Shown here one piece after another: positions 16,758 through 30,317 of a DNA stretch of 64,000 nt (the stretch's first letter is position 1; every line of letters starts with the position of its first letter). The notes under the pieces were generated by a model that was not told the origin of the DNA, searched no databases, and saw only the letters and a list, made by a program, of their open reading frames with translations. The position numbers were made by a program, and so were the translations under genes. The DNA comes from Baylisascaris procyonis (Eukaryota > Nematoda > Chromadorea > Rhabditida > Ascarididae): contig JAZARR010000223.1 in NCBI GenBank assembly GCA_037389465.1, positions 124,001 to 188,000 of the forward strand. Reading direction: 5' to 3'.

Positions 16758-19700
16758 ATGGTCAACGAACTCAACTCGAAAAAAGGAGACAAGAGTATTA
16801 AGAAGGAGAACCGCCTCCTCAATGGAACAAAAGGTATCTCGAATTTATCTCGGATTACGCCTAGCCAGGATGCCAAAGGGTGCCACCAGTTGGGTAAAAG
16901 AGTTTGATTCCATGAATCATCTTCTAGCTATGTCCATGTTTAATGCCTGCACAGAGCCCGTAGGTGTGACCACTGACGAACTCACTTTTAAGCAACCGTC
17001 GTATAGAAAATATGCGATCTTTCCTCTGCAGTTCTTATCTCCTTCATGCTTACCGGCTGATAGTATAGAGCGGCGTAACTCGAAACGTCGGAAGAATTTT
17101 TTGGGCAGCATATTAGAGAAAAAAACTGCAGGCAGCCAAAGAAGGAGAAATAAAAAAACAGTGGGAGCGCTGCAGCAGTGCCACCCCCCTTCCCTTTTTC
17201 TTCCCTCACCCCCTTTCCCACCCGAAAAAAGGCGAAATAAAATCCTTTCGCATTCGTAACATTTTGAATGAACTTTGTGGACAATTTTTTGGTAGTTGTC
17301 ATCTAAATATATATACTTATCTTGGCAAGTATTATTTGTTACCCGTAGGAATTTGTACAATTTATGAGGTAATCGATAAGAACGCAAGTTGCCCCCATGT
17401 TAGTAAATTCGGGAGAGCTTCTTCCTTTCCCGTTCTCCCATCCCCGCCTTCCCCACACCCTTCCTTTTCCTGCTGTTTGTTTAAAACCCCGTGCTATGAC
17501 GGTCTGCTCAGAGGCACAGTAATGGAAACAGTGATGGAAAAAAAAGTAAGGGCACAATAAAAAATGGAAAAGCACACAACCATTTTTGTAGGGCACTTGG
17601 TTTCGGATTTAAGCTAATAATAAGCATATAGTACCATCTCCCGTTTTCTTTCCTCTTCGAAAATAACCATTTCGGAAAACAGTTTTGCTTCCATCATCCA
17701 TATGCACCTCATAGGGATGATCTGATTGATTAATTTCTTCTGTGGTTGCTAAATGAGTGAATGAGATAAACAGGAAGAAGTCGTTAGAAAAGACTCTACA
17801 AGTAGAGCGAAGCTTTTGAGTTGATTATGAAGAGCGTAATTGGATGGCTTATCAATTTTCATAATTTCTAGGCGTTTGTTTCAACTCCATTTTTTAAGTG
17901 CTGGTTTTTATTTAATATCACATCACCTTTCTGGATTCATTTTAATTGGATTTATGGCTGAGATGGATCGAAACATGGATTAGTCTCATAGCAAAGAGCA
18001 GTCAGAGTGAAGAACTCTCTTCTGTCTGAAATTTAAATGTAAAAATTAAAAAAAAAAACGGACGATTATATACAGGAATTGAAAGTTTTCTTTCTTTTTT
18101 TTTTTTTTTTTTTGTAAAATGCAACTATTATATATCATTGCTTTAAATCGAGACCACTAATAACGATCACTGTTTAGCACTAAAAAAAAGCTTGATATGG
18201 GAAGGGTATATGAACAATATTCACTGTCTTTTTTTTTGCCGTAGTTGTTTTTTCTCCATACATATAACAATTTTTTTATCATCTTCTATGGCCAAAGCAT
18301 GATATAATGAAATGATTTTGGATTATATATGATCGATGAATTGGCTTTATTAACTCGAATTTGGCACCTGATTTCCTCCCCTCCCCCTCTCCCTCCCCGT
18401 CTTCCTCCCTCTTCCGTTCCCAACCTCAGGTTAAATCTAAAAGTTTTTGAAAAGTTTTGTTTAAGATGGGAAATTCAAATTAAAAAATTGAATAAAAAAT
18501 CGAGTAATTCTGTATTGAAAAAAATTTTTTTTTGCTTATAATGCTTTATTTCTAAGAATAATAATGGATGCATTATATTTCAGTGAATAAGAAAAGCGGT
18601 GGATCGCATAATCGCAAAGTGGTCTCATCGGAAGAGGAGGAAGAAGAGGATACGGCCGATGAATTTGAAGAGTACAAAGAAGAGGATTCATTTAGCGATG
18701 AATTGGAAAGGAATACAACGAAACGTTCACCTATCTCACCAAGACAATGCGCTTCGATTCCGCTATCGGTATCTAATGAAGTGACGTTTGAAGAGAGGTA
18801 GTATTTATTACTCGCTAAAAGTCTTCAACAAGCAATTTACATGATTTGATGCTCTTATGAAAATTTTCCCACAAATATTCAAAAACAAACTCGTTGAGTT
18901 GCATTTTTTGCGAACTGCATGAAAAACCAGATATTTGCAAACGGGAATCACTCTATCTACCTCCCGATTCTAAAGAAATCCTCTTCTTTCCCCATAGTGG
19001 TTGATTCAAGGGGATTGCGAAGGGCATATTGTCACGTCTATTACAGAGAGATGGTGGGTAATTTCTGTTTTACAGAGGTGGGTAATTTCTCAAATTGCGT
19101 GAATTTTGCTCGTGGCGGTATGCCCTTGTAACTGCTATAGTGCATCTCCGACGTTTATCTTCCGCGAACGCAGTCTGTTTTCATTCCCATGAATGTCCCG
19201 ATGGCTCGACGAAATCAGTGGGTAACGGGAACGAACTCGTGCTCACTTTTGCAGGCACATCTCTGTGCTTTATGATTTGCATTTTTTTCTAAAAAGGGCT
19301 GTGTCTGTTCTCCAGCTGCTTGATATATAAAATTTTATAGAGGTTGTAAAGGTAATTGTTAAGTTCAGCATACTGTTTTAGTTTTCATCTTCGATTAGAC
19401 TTCAGGTTTGAATGATAACTATATAATGAGGCTCTTATGATCAGTGTTTAGTGATATTTTGGTATTTTATTGTTGGCAATTGTATCGATGCATACTTTCT
19501 TACAGATTACGAACACTGTCGGAATCAGATTCCGATGAGAAGCATGTTATATCGCAACCAAAATGGCTATGTAAACCACGGTTCAACGGTAAAAAATCGG
19601 ATGATAGGACATGTGCTATACGCCGCAAACGTGCTTTCATTTCGTCGTCAAGTGAGGAGGAATCCGATGATAGCAATCACAAGGTTGGCTTTTTTACCTG

Positions 19701-22700
19701 CTTATCGCTAATTATTTTATTCTCTTTTCGTTTATAAGTAATAGTCTTCATTCCTATACGAATAAATTTTCACTTATGAGGCTAAGAAACGAGGGGAGTG
19801 GAACTAATATTGCACGGTGGTCATCGAATTCAGGGGGGTTGTTAAAACTGTGTCGGTCTATATTCATTGGGAATTGTTCTTTTAATATGGAAGATTGATA
19901 CCGACCTAATGTTTGAAACGATCAATTTCCTATGAACCATTATTCCAGTCGGCTGTCACTAATAATGAATTTCTTTAGTTTAAACTGTTAGTATTAATGA
20001 GTAGTCAGTGAAAATTTTATGTGCTTTTCGATGCATCGCATTACTACGTATAAAATATGTGAAATCAGATTGTGAGTGCTATAAGAGCTGATTCGCCTAA
20101 AATAAGACTTCAGTGACATGTAATTTGAATACGTATATATCGTTCCGTTGGCGAAATAGCACTTTATTGAAATATGCTAAACTTTTTAAATATTTATTGG
20201 CCTTATATTATTTTTTTTTTTTGCAGCTTTGCAATTATATGTGTAGGGTTAAATTCGTTTTTGGTGACTATATTTTAGTGTTTAGCTATGGCATTCGAAT
20301 GTTTGCATCAATTTTAGCGGTTTCACTCATGATCTAGAAACGCTTCAGCACTGAAATTTACCAGATGCAGTCTGTGGTTCACCGTATTTCTTATCACTGT
20401 GCTCGTCATCTAAAGAATTTTTTAATGGGCTTAGACCACTCGAATTTTATAGACGTACTCCTAATCGAAGGCTGATTTAAGTGATCTCGATCTATGGGTT
20501 TTGCAGAGCTATTTAATCTTATTTTGGACGAATATCCTTGATGCTCATCTATTGCTTTCTGTCAATTTTTCACTGTTGAATGCAGAATCGAGTTGAATGG
20601 GTACGATGTTGATTTTCAGCCTTTGGTGACGTTGAAACAAATGGTGAAGAGAGCAAAGATACGTAGGGTTAAGGCAGCGTTGTCGAGTGACGAGAGTGAC
20701 GCTGTGGATTCGGATGAGAATGCGCAAATTTGTAGCGAAACTGATTCCGACGATAGTCGGGTAAGTTCTTTCTCTGTAATTACTTCCTTAATTTTACTTA
20801 TTTATTTTATTTGCGTTAACTCAGCAAGGCAATAATTACAAGTAAATGTCTTTTCTATTCGCTTTCACTTCCGCTTGGGTCAAGTTTTAAGGTTGCGTGA
20901 AGGTTGGGGTCTAGACTTGCCTCCTACCCTCAGATGCATGGACTTGCTCCACCACCCTCATCCCGATGAGATTGCTCGTCGAAGTGGCTCGGTAGGGCGA
21001 AGTCAAAGAGCCTGATCGGAGTCCTCTTAAACCGTACTAAACGATGAATGCCCTTTTTTATGTGGCGTTTCTTATTTTTAACAGAAAATGGTGTGGGCAA
21101 TTTTATTGAATTTGATGCGGCAAGACATCGATGTTGTGTTGGTGAGGTAATTGCTGGATTGAGGGTTCTTCATTTAGAGTTTTCATTTAGTCTTTTGATG
21201 TGCATTTCGCTATATAGGGCATATTCTGTTGATTTCTTTTAAATTATTTGGGTCTGCAGAATATCGGAATTCAGAGGTGATGAAGTAATTTCGGTGTTAA
21301 ATAAAGCATCTTATTCCTTCTAATATATACCCCTTCTCTGAATACGGTTTAAACTAGCTACCGTATTTCTCATACCTGAGAGGATAGAGGATCATATTGC
21401 CATCGTAGGATTGAATGATAGGCTGAGAACAAGAATATAATGAACACGCATTTTAAGGTGGGTGATCGCCGTAATAAGAAGCGTATCGCTGCGTCAGCGG
21501 AATTGAATGCACGTTGCGTAGCATTCTTTAATAGTGCAACTCGAGATAAACTAATGAATGCGCCAAGAATGACTCCAAAAGTGGCCGATTATATCGTCGA
21601 AAGGCGGCCATTCGCTGATTTCGAAGATTTGGTAAGTCAATTTTTAAATGCAGAACTGAATTTTTGTATGAAAAAAGGAGGTCTTTCATTGATATAAATT
21701 GAAACGGGATGAAATGCGATGACATGGGTTGCTCATATGGCAGGACAGCAATTTTATGACGTTTTACGGAGCATTTGCAAGGACGTTTAGAAAAGATTTC
21801 CTAGCGCTTTCGAATATTTGTGTGAGGTAATGTCGTATAGGAAATGCTTAAGGACCATTTCTCTTTTGCGATGTTTACATCTGTGCAGATTATTGTGTTA
21901 TGACCTGCACTCCATTTTTACCTTCTCTGTCACCATAAAAATTTAATCATACAACAGGTTTTCCCCGCAGATGAGTGGGCAGGGAAGGCGAAAAAGAGAG
22001 TCGATGATAAACAGAGAAGCATAATGCGATAAGTGTTGAGGAGGGCATCCCTTTCACTGATCCTCTAAATTCTTCGATCCAGATAGGACCAATCGGGTTA
22101 CTTTTATTATTGATGGTGATCCTTATAATGGCTAATGGTCGCCATGCACATGTTTTACATTTATGATTGCCTTGATTAGATGAATCTCTACGAATAAAGT
22201 ATCGTGCGTTACCCCTCAGGTGTAGATCTATTAACACTTTATTTTTTTCTTGTGTTATCGGCAAATTTTCCTGGAGTGTGGATGAGGATTGAATTTGGAA
22301 TCTGTTCAGTGCGGATGGATTTAGTTGAGATTCTTTTGCTGTTTTATTGCTTATGAATATAGTTTATTTAATTGTAAGTTTTTCCCACACTATTTTCAAT
22401 TTGGAATAAAAAAATAAATTATTTTCCATGCGATGTGCTAAGAGTTAGCAATGTTGTTGGATGGTGAAGTTTAAAAAATGCTTAAAAGCTGAATCACCTA
22501 ATCATTAGAAAAAAATAAGAGAAGTGGCAGAGAGTTACGGCTTATATCTCTGTCTGTTATCCTCTACTGCATGCTTATATGCCTTTTTTACCGGTTCCAT
22601 GGCATTTCATCGTTCATTTCTTCGTTGATGCAACAATTTCCTGTGTCCTCAGTGGTATCGTATGATAGTCTTTATGAAGCATGATCTACATTAACAAAGC

Positions 22701-25700
22701 AATTTTGCAGCGATTGAGCTTATCTGAATGTCCACGTGGTTCAAGTATAACCGAGCAATATGTGGATTATTTGCAAAATCGCGGTATTCTCGAAGCGATT
22801 TTGGATGATTGCAAACATCATTCAGAGCAGATGCAAGCCGCACTTGAAGCGTTACGTTTGGAACAGATGCCTTCACAGCCTAAACTTCTTGATAACAGGT
22901 ACGCTTTTTCGTTGTTGAATTTTATGCAAAATTTTCTTTAATCCGTATTAGCAATGAAGAGGGAGAAACTCCGCGTGAAGCGAAATTAACTCCGAAAGCG
23001 TCTCCTTCTTTGTCGCCTTTTTTTCTTGTACGTTTTTGGCTCTGAGTTGCTTGGCGGGTTTGAATCTGTGGTGCATATAACGTTTTTACTGGTTACCAAA
23101 GGATATATTTTTGAGCAAATAAAGTTTGTGTATTTCAGTTGTGAACTTCATCCTTATCAACAAGTGGGACTTAATTGGCTTATAATGATGCATAAGCTCA
23201 ATTTAAATGCGGTACTTGGCGATGAAATGGTATGCTTTGTTTTTTTTTTTTTTTAATCCTTTCATTGCTTGGTTTGATATTTTAATTTCTCTCAGGCAAA
23301 TTTCCATCAGTGACATACGAATGTTGCCGCATCTTTTGCAATTGTGCCATCAAACGATTGACTTGAACACTATAGCGCATATTGTTGCAGTCCTTAATTT
23401 TCCAAGGTTTTCTGTCTTTTATACGTTTTTGCATATGTATTTCATTGTGACGTCGTTGAATGTATGTGTATGTCTGTCTGTTTGTCTACTCGTATGATTG
23501 CTAGTTTCAACTCAAAAAGCATTGATGCTGGAGTGAGGAATTTTTTTGTCTATAGCATTAAAAGGAGTTGCAGAGATCTAGAAGAAGGAAACAGTAGTAT
23601 TTGTCAGCGGTTGGTTCATAATAAGAATTTTTTTACAGAATATTTTTGTAAGTAATTGAGTTAATTAGAATCGGCAGGCATTATTTCACAAATCTATTAT
23701 CTGTTGGTCATTTATAAAAGCAGTTAGTGAGGAAGGGGAATATGAAAAAACGCATATCGCGCTGATTCTTCTTGATGCTCTTCTCAACTCATTTGCTGTT
23801 AGTTCTATAGATTAACGAAAATGAGCGAGATTTTGATTGGGTTTTTTTTTGTTATTGCACTCTTGTCAATGGTCTAATTTAGGTAATTAATTTACCCGTT
23901 GAGTGGTTTAATTGGAGGTAATATTTAGGGTTTGGGAAAGACGATTCAAGTGATTGCATTTTTGGCATATTTGAAAGAATGTAACGTTCATGGTCCTCAT
24001 CTAATCGTCGTACCCTCGTCGACGATCGAGAATTGGATGGCCGAATTAGCTAAATGGGCTCCATCAATAAAGATTCTCACTTATTATGGTAGTATGGATG
24101 ATCGTCGCCAACTTAGAGCTATCGCCACTGATAAATCGGTAATATCGTTAAATATTGGTTGTTTTTGATAGTTCTTTATTTTATTTATGCTTTTTTTTTT
24201 TTGAAATAAAAATATTGAAAGAAAAAAGATTTTTACAATATGGGAAAACGTTGGGAATTGTTAATGTTCTAGTAATTAAATTATTGAAATTTATTTTACA
24301 ATTCTTTTAATTAATTTATTCGATAAGCAGTGATGGTAATCCTATGAATTTGCAGATTGATGTATTATTGACAACGTATAATATGATTGGATCAAGAGCA
24401 CAAGATCGAAAATTCTTTAAACGTTTTCGAATCAATTATGTTATCTACGATGAAGGTCATCTGCTTAAGAGTTGTCATACTGAACGCTACAAAAATCTTA
24501 TGAAAGTGAGAGTAAGTATGGCAATTTTTACTTTTCTAACTTATTAATTTTCTCTGTTTAATTGATGAATCTAAAATATATTTCGGCTATTTAATATATT
24601 TGATTTTAATTGAATTTTTGAATTTTTTGGATTTTTATGTATTTTTGAATCGGAATTTTTTTTTATAAAAAGAGATAATTTTGGAAATTTTAGATAAAAT
24701 TGCAAAAATCTAAAGTTTTTTTTTTGAGTATCCCGTTTTATGTGAGTGCTCAAAGATTTTTTTTTTTTGGAAAGAATATAAGTGTCGTAAAATTTTTTAA
24801 GAATACTCATATTTTCTTGCTATTTCTCGTTATTTAGTATTCAACGAGCATAGTGTTTAGTATAGTAAAATTTGCTTGTAATACTCATCGATGATTTTCT
24901 TCGTAATTCTAACTAATCAAAAATTTTATTCCTTTCTTTTTTTGAAAAGATTGTTAGACTATTATTAGTTGAGATTTGCACAAAAAAGTTTTCTTATAAA
25001 AGAGTTTAATGCTATTTGAAAATTAATGTTGTGTAATTTTATTAAGTTGTGTAATTTTTGAATATTTTTTAAGGGACAAAGAAAGATTCTTTTAACGGGT
25101 ACACCGCTACAAAATAATCTCATTGAATTAATTTCACTTATGTATTTCACTATGACAAAATTGTTCACGAAATATTGCGATGATATTGCCCAATTACTTC
25201 AACACTTCCAACAGGTTTTCAATTTATTCATGATCGATTTCTTTAGGTAAATATATTCAATTATGATAGGATTATATAGTGATTTTCTGAGATATAGATG
25301 GAGGTAAAGTTAGAGAGGTCTATAAACTTGTTGAATTTATAAAAATTGTCGGAGCAAGAAAATGATAGAAAGAGGGTTGGGATTGCAATCGAAGATGTAA
25401 GGAGCCAAGATTTTTTAATGGATGTTACAGGTCATAATTTTTGCTGCTGGTGGTCCTAAAAGCTTGGTTTTAGTGGGGATGGTATATGCAAATAGGATGA
25501 GGGGAAGGAGGCAAATGAGCTGGAATCCAGGAAATCAGGAGTCATCCGCTGACTTTGGAATTCGAAATGAAAAAGTAATTATATGTGAAATAAAATTGAA
25601 AATTTTACATATTTAGTGAATATCGAAATGTTTTTGCAGAAAATTCCTGCAATGGAAGCGAAGAATGGCTCTTTATATGAGTCGGATAAAATTGAACAGG

Positions 25701-28700
25701 CCAAAGCGATTTTGCAGCCATATATTCTAAGAAGGCTAAAAGCTAACGTAAGCTTTTGTTAATTGCACTATTTTTTCTCTGTGAAATAAGTATTTGAGTG
25801 ATTCTCACTATATGTTTTCATACTACAAGATTCAGTGGTATGATTGAATGAAATAGGATGGATAGAGAGATGGTTTAGTTGAAGGGATGGATTTTGTACA
25901 GATAGGAACAATTTTTTTCCATTGAGGATCACCTTTTTGCCAAGGTCAGAAAAGGTGTTACAGCAGTTCTGCGAATATATAACGGTGCAAAGGATTAAAT
26001 GATACTCATAAAGATCTTTCACCGGAAGCGTTGAAATCGTTGATTCAATTTCGAAGTGTTTATCCAATACTGTCAAATATAATAAATGTTCGTTTAGGTA
26101 TTAAGTTGTCTACCGAAGAAGAGTGAATCGATAGTTTATTGTACGATGACATCCGAGCAAAAAGAGATCTATATGGATTTGGTACGTGAATTTCGTGAAG
26201 TTGATGCAAATGGCGAAAAGATTAACACTGGTCGTCTAATGCAATTGAGGCAAATCGCCAATCATCCGTTGCTTTATCGAAGACAATATCTCGATGATCG
26301 TGTTATTCAAATTGCGAAAACTCTATGCAAAAAGGTGAGTAAATATTTGCATATTAGTTGGAAGTCATTTTGCCGTTGAACGATTTGCTTTTTTTATAAG
26401 GATTTTAAACTTGCTTATGTTTTAGGATTGATTTGTTTATAGGTGATTTAAATTTTATAAAGATCTTTTAAATAACTTTCGGTCTGCCGGCTAAATTCGG
26501 GGCCTCGGCGCTTATGTTCGCCATTGGGGATCTTTTTTGTTGAAAAGTTATCGCTTAGAGGGGCATATCGTCTTTTCATATATTCTTTAATGGAACCGGG
26601 TAATAAGGCGGAGGGGTACTTGACGAGGGGGAGTGGAGTGAAAGGAATTTCTTAGCCTTGCAGGAGAATACAACAAAACCGTCTGGTGAAATTCTCACAT
26701 AATTTGCTGTTGAGTTGATTAAGGCTTGGAGGGGCCCTCCCTCTGGAATGGTTTTTATCTTTGTCTTTTTTTTTTAGATGAAGGTGGATAGATCAGTCTT
26801 TAGCTAAGCCATTAGCGCATTTTATTGTAATGATTCATACGAAAATGTTTTTGAATATGTAAATTTTCGTTACCCCTTTTTTTCAGCACAGTGACTATAT
26901 TTGAATTTTGTCTTTGCATTACTTTACTTTTTTATTTATTTGTCGCCAGTAATTGCATGTTTCTAAAGATCTATCCAGGATGAATATTTTAGCAAAAAAC
27001 TGACGAGAAATGAGTCAACAATATAAAAGATAAGAAATTATGGTGTTGCGATCAATGGCAATCTCCATATCGCAAATAACTATAAAGTAGATTTGTTATT
27101 TCCCAGTGAAGAGGAGGAAAGGAGGGAAGAATAGTCATTTTTTTTTTGCGCCTTTTGCAGTTATTTGCGTAAATAGTTATTTCTGTTAATTTAGTTTTTG
27201 TTTTTCTATATGTCAAAGTTACGATGTTCCTCTTCTAGGAAAAGGAATATGAGAAGAAGGATCCCAATCATCTGGCCGAGGATCTTGCGTTTCGTTCTGA
27301 TTTCTCAATCAGTCAATTGTGTTCGAAATACACATCCACTCAGCAATTTTGTCTTGACGAAGGGATAGCTTTAGAATCCGGCAAATTCAAGGAGCTTGAT
27401 CGTTTGCTTCCGGATATCAAACGAAAGGTTTTGTTATTTATTTATTTGACGTAACATTGTTCTTGGCCTTTGCAACTAAAGATTAGTTGGGAAAGCTCCG
27501 TCAAAGGGTTGTCTATTAAGGAGGAGGGGGAGGGCAAGAGTTGATCAACTGCAAAATAAATAGAACTATATTATCTTAAGAAATATTTTAATGTTCTCAG
27601 AGATCATCTGCAAAATAAAAGAAATATTTTAGTATTCTTTGTCACGTTGTTACGTAGTTTTGTTCTCAGATTTGCAGGCAGTCAGGAAAACATTTGCTCA
27701 AAAAGGTTTCTCTACCCAATTTTGTAAAAGGTCTAGCAAGTTACGGCATCGTCGTTGAAGGACGCTATTTTCAGGGGGACAAGGTGTTAATATTTAGTCA
27801 ATTCACAACAATGTTGGACATATTAGAAGTTTATCTACGTCTTCGAGGATACGAATATTGCCGTCTCGATGGTTCGACACCAGTCATGGAGAGGTACATT
27901 CTCTAAATTTGATTGGTTTAATATGTGGAGTTGAGAAAGGAAGGGAGCAGAAATAGTTATAATGAAAACGAAACATTTTCTTTTGGGATGAAATAAGGGA
28001 AGAATAGCATAATCGAAGAAGGTAGTCGGGTATAGTTTTCCGCTAGATGTGCTGATCAAGAGTTGGGACTCCAGCTTGATGTTTTAGAGGTTTGGTTCCT
28101 TGAACACAATCCCTAGTTCATATTAAGTTCTGAGGTTGAATAAGGAAGCAAAGGAATTAATGATAAATGGTACCCGGCGATGATTGTGATAGATCGATGG
28201 TATCTGAGGGGGAGGGGGTTGTTGAATTTTGCGGTATTTACGCTGGAATTGAAGCTAATGAAGTTGGATGAAATAACGACATCGCCGTTGATATAGCCCT
28301 ATGAAAGATGATTCCATTAATTATTGCGATCATCAGCTTTGCGGCAGTAGTTTATCTGCCGCTAAGACAGGGTTGACGGCCGGAGTGACCATGAAAAGAG
28401 GACCTATTTCATGATATAGAAGTTATTTATTGTTTATTCATCAAATAGAGTTAAAAAAGGTATATTTGTCCTATATCCTTATGGTGTGCTAAGTGGTAAA
28501 GAAATGCTCAAAAATTTGCATCTTACAGCAGTGGTAGGGTAGGTATATGATTGTTCGTGACGAAGTATTCGAGTTGTTTTACTTTATGGTTGGCGATGTA
28601 AAGTGAGTGTGCAGTGGTCGGGTTAAGGCGATTTTAAATGATCGTTCGTGCGTCCAGGATGGCAATTTTCTTCATGCATTCACTAATTATTAATAATTAG

Positions 28701-30317
28701 TTCATTAATTTTGTTTATTCAGCTACAACATATTCATTCTATCTTGTGTGTGAATTTGGCAAGAACACAAATGTTACTTATCTACGCAATAAACTCACCT
28801 GTTTTATTTATTTCTAGGCAAGAACGAATCAACGCATTCAATGCTTCGAATAATCTCTTCGTTTTTCTTCTGTCAACAAAAGCAGGTGGTATGGGCATTA
28901 ATCTAACGGCAGCGAATCATATTATTCTACACGATATTGATTTCAATCCATACAACGATAAACAAGCCGAAGATCGTTGTCATCGTATGGGACAAAAAAA
29001 GTTCGTATTCTCGTTGTTTGCTTTATAGTCGTTTAATACGCCAAAATTATATTTCTTGAACAATTGTCTTGAATTTGTGAAACTTTTTCTTTGTTGATAT
29101 CATGAGAAATAATTACCGGCATCCTTCTCGACCGGGTCTTTCTTTGAAGTTTTTTTGTCACATCCGAACTTTTTCCACTTATTTCTTGTTTAAAATACTC
29201 GGAATAGGATTTTATCCATGAATTGATAAAAAAAATGAACCAATTTGAACGATTTGGATTAGGATTTTAACAGTCTGAACACTTTCTCTTTCTTCTCTCT
29301 CCTGTCCCCTTCCGTCCTTTCACTTTTCACTCCTTTGTTCTTCCTATCTTGGAATAGTTTTGTTCATGAAAGATTCATAAGTAAAAGGTATATATTTAGG
29401 GAAGTTTTCGTCGTACGTTTGATATCGTTGGGCAGTGTCGAAGAGGGAATGCTAAGCGTGGCGCGGAAGAAGCTTGAACTCGAAAAGGAGGTCACTGGAG
29501 CGAATTGTGGAAAAGGTAGAGTGTTTTTAACTAGAATAAGTAGGAAATTAGTTTATTAAAAATTAAAATAAAGAGCCCATTATGATAGCCATTTGTCTAA
29601 AACAATTAAAAACAGACGAAATGGTTATGCTCGCGTTTTGTTAAGAAACATTCTGCGCCAGAGAAACGTTTTTTGGTGTATATAAGACCTACGATCGACT
29701 GAACTTTAACTTGTAAATTTTTAGACACCTCTGAATATCAGTGAGTGGTGCTTAGGGTGGGTAACTTGTAATGAAATTGGAATAGCGATAGGCTGATGGT
29801 GGACGTTATACCGGCCAAGTTGTACATTTTTGCAGCATTTATGGTTTAATAATTGAAACTATAAATAAAATTGCATACACATGCCTACAGCTTTTTATAG
29901 TTTGAATTTATGAGTGTAGAATTTTTCTTATTTGATTTTTATAAAATAGAAATACAACTTTTCGTTTGAATTTAGAAGTATCAAATGAAAGGAGAATTCT
30001 TTATTGGATAGGGAATGGGTGAAAAAGACGAAGAAGTAACAAGGAAAGGGAGAGGGGAGAGGAGAGAAACTTACGGGAAATATGGGCAAAAGAGAGATTA
30101 AAAGCAGAAAAAATTATATAGGATGGGTGGTATTAATGGTGGAAAGAGAATATTTATGATCGAGAATGGTGAAGAAGAAGGCCATAGATTCGGAGCCGAA
30201 AAGAGTGTTTCTCATTGTTCTTGTAAATTAAACTTAAAGAATGAATTTTGTTTAGATGCGGAGTCGGAGAGTCAAATTGTCGAACTATTGTTGAAGAAAG
30301 CGCTTTCTATGGAATAA
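16758..30317 (+). CDS. SMARCAD1: SNF2-family chromatin remodeller, SMARCAD1/Fun30 type
   Basis: Coding exons: 16758-16833, 18584-18797, 19506-19683, 20620-20760, 21458-21631, 22711-22898, 23139-23229, 23929-24138, 24356-24511, 25074-25214, 25640-25747, 26098-26334, 27239-27427, 27775-27893, 28818-29000, 29400-29515, 30256-30317. All joints are GT/AG with agreeing phase, giving about 860 residues. The N-terminus is acidic and Ser-rich ([17 protein letters not shown]), then a pre-helicase block ending [10 protein letters not shown]. The ATPase has the Walker A MGLGKT (Lys about 358, split by an intron), DEGH box (456-459, as in this subfamily rather than DEAH), LLTGTP, then lobe 2 with [27 protein letters not shown] and arginine-finger motif [11 protein letters not shown] (about 790-800). 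The C-terminus ends [13 protein letters not shown]. The family slides nucleosomes and supports heterochromatin inheritance and DNA end resection. No CUE domain is evident. The first ATG directly follows a TTTTTTTGCAG acceptor, suggesting a trans-spliced leader. Confidence 0.93.
20860..21050 (+). repeat. Dispersed repeat, copy 1 (in a SMARCAD1 intron)
   Basis: This stretch shares about 70 percent identity by eye over its first 62 bp with 38130-38191 in the same orientation (both contain a block ending TTTCCGCTT or CTTCCGCTT followed by AAGTT-TAAG). Both copies end near an identical ACGATGAATG (21041-21050 and 38372-38381). It lies in the intron between SMARCAD1 exons at 20760 and 21458. No coding capacity; an old interspersed element is the simplest reading. 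Confidence 0.45.
22952..23011 (+). other. Possible 60-nt cassette exon in SMARCAD1
   Basis: Between exons ending 22898 and starting 23139, an open stretch after ATTAG reads (S)[17 protein letters not shown] and keeps the required phase if it ends before the weak donor GTCGCC at 23012. A better-looking donor (GTACGT at 23028) would break the frame. Direct splicing of the flanking exons is also in frame, so inclusion would add 20 Pro/Glu/Lys-rich residues in the linker before the ATPase domain. The next intron upstream would be only 53 bp. Confidence 0.35.

Noticed and set aside
16822..17596. Plus frame of 145 codons and overlapping minus frames of 156, 104 and 85 codons
   Set aside because: They lie in the first intron of SMARCAD1, overlap each other on both strands, are driven by C-rich and T-rich runs, and have no family features.
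25422..25616. 64-codon open frame between SMARCAD1 exons, considered as an extra exon
   Set aside because: It keeps phase, but direct joining of 25214 to 25640 already gives the expected family spacing in the ATPase lobe, and the peptide has no family resemblance.
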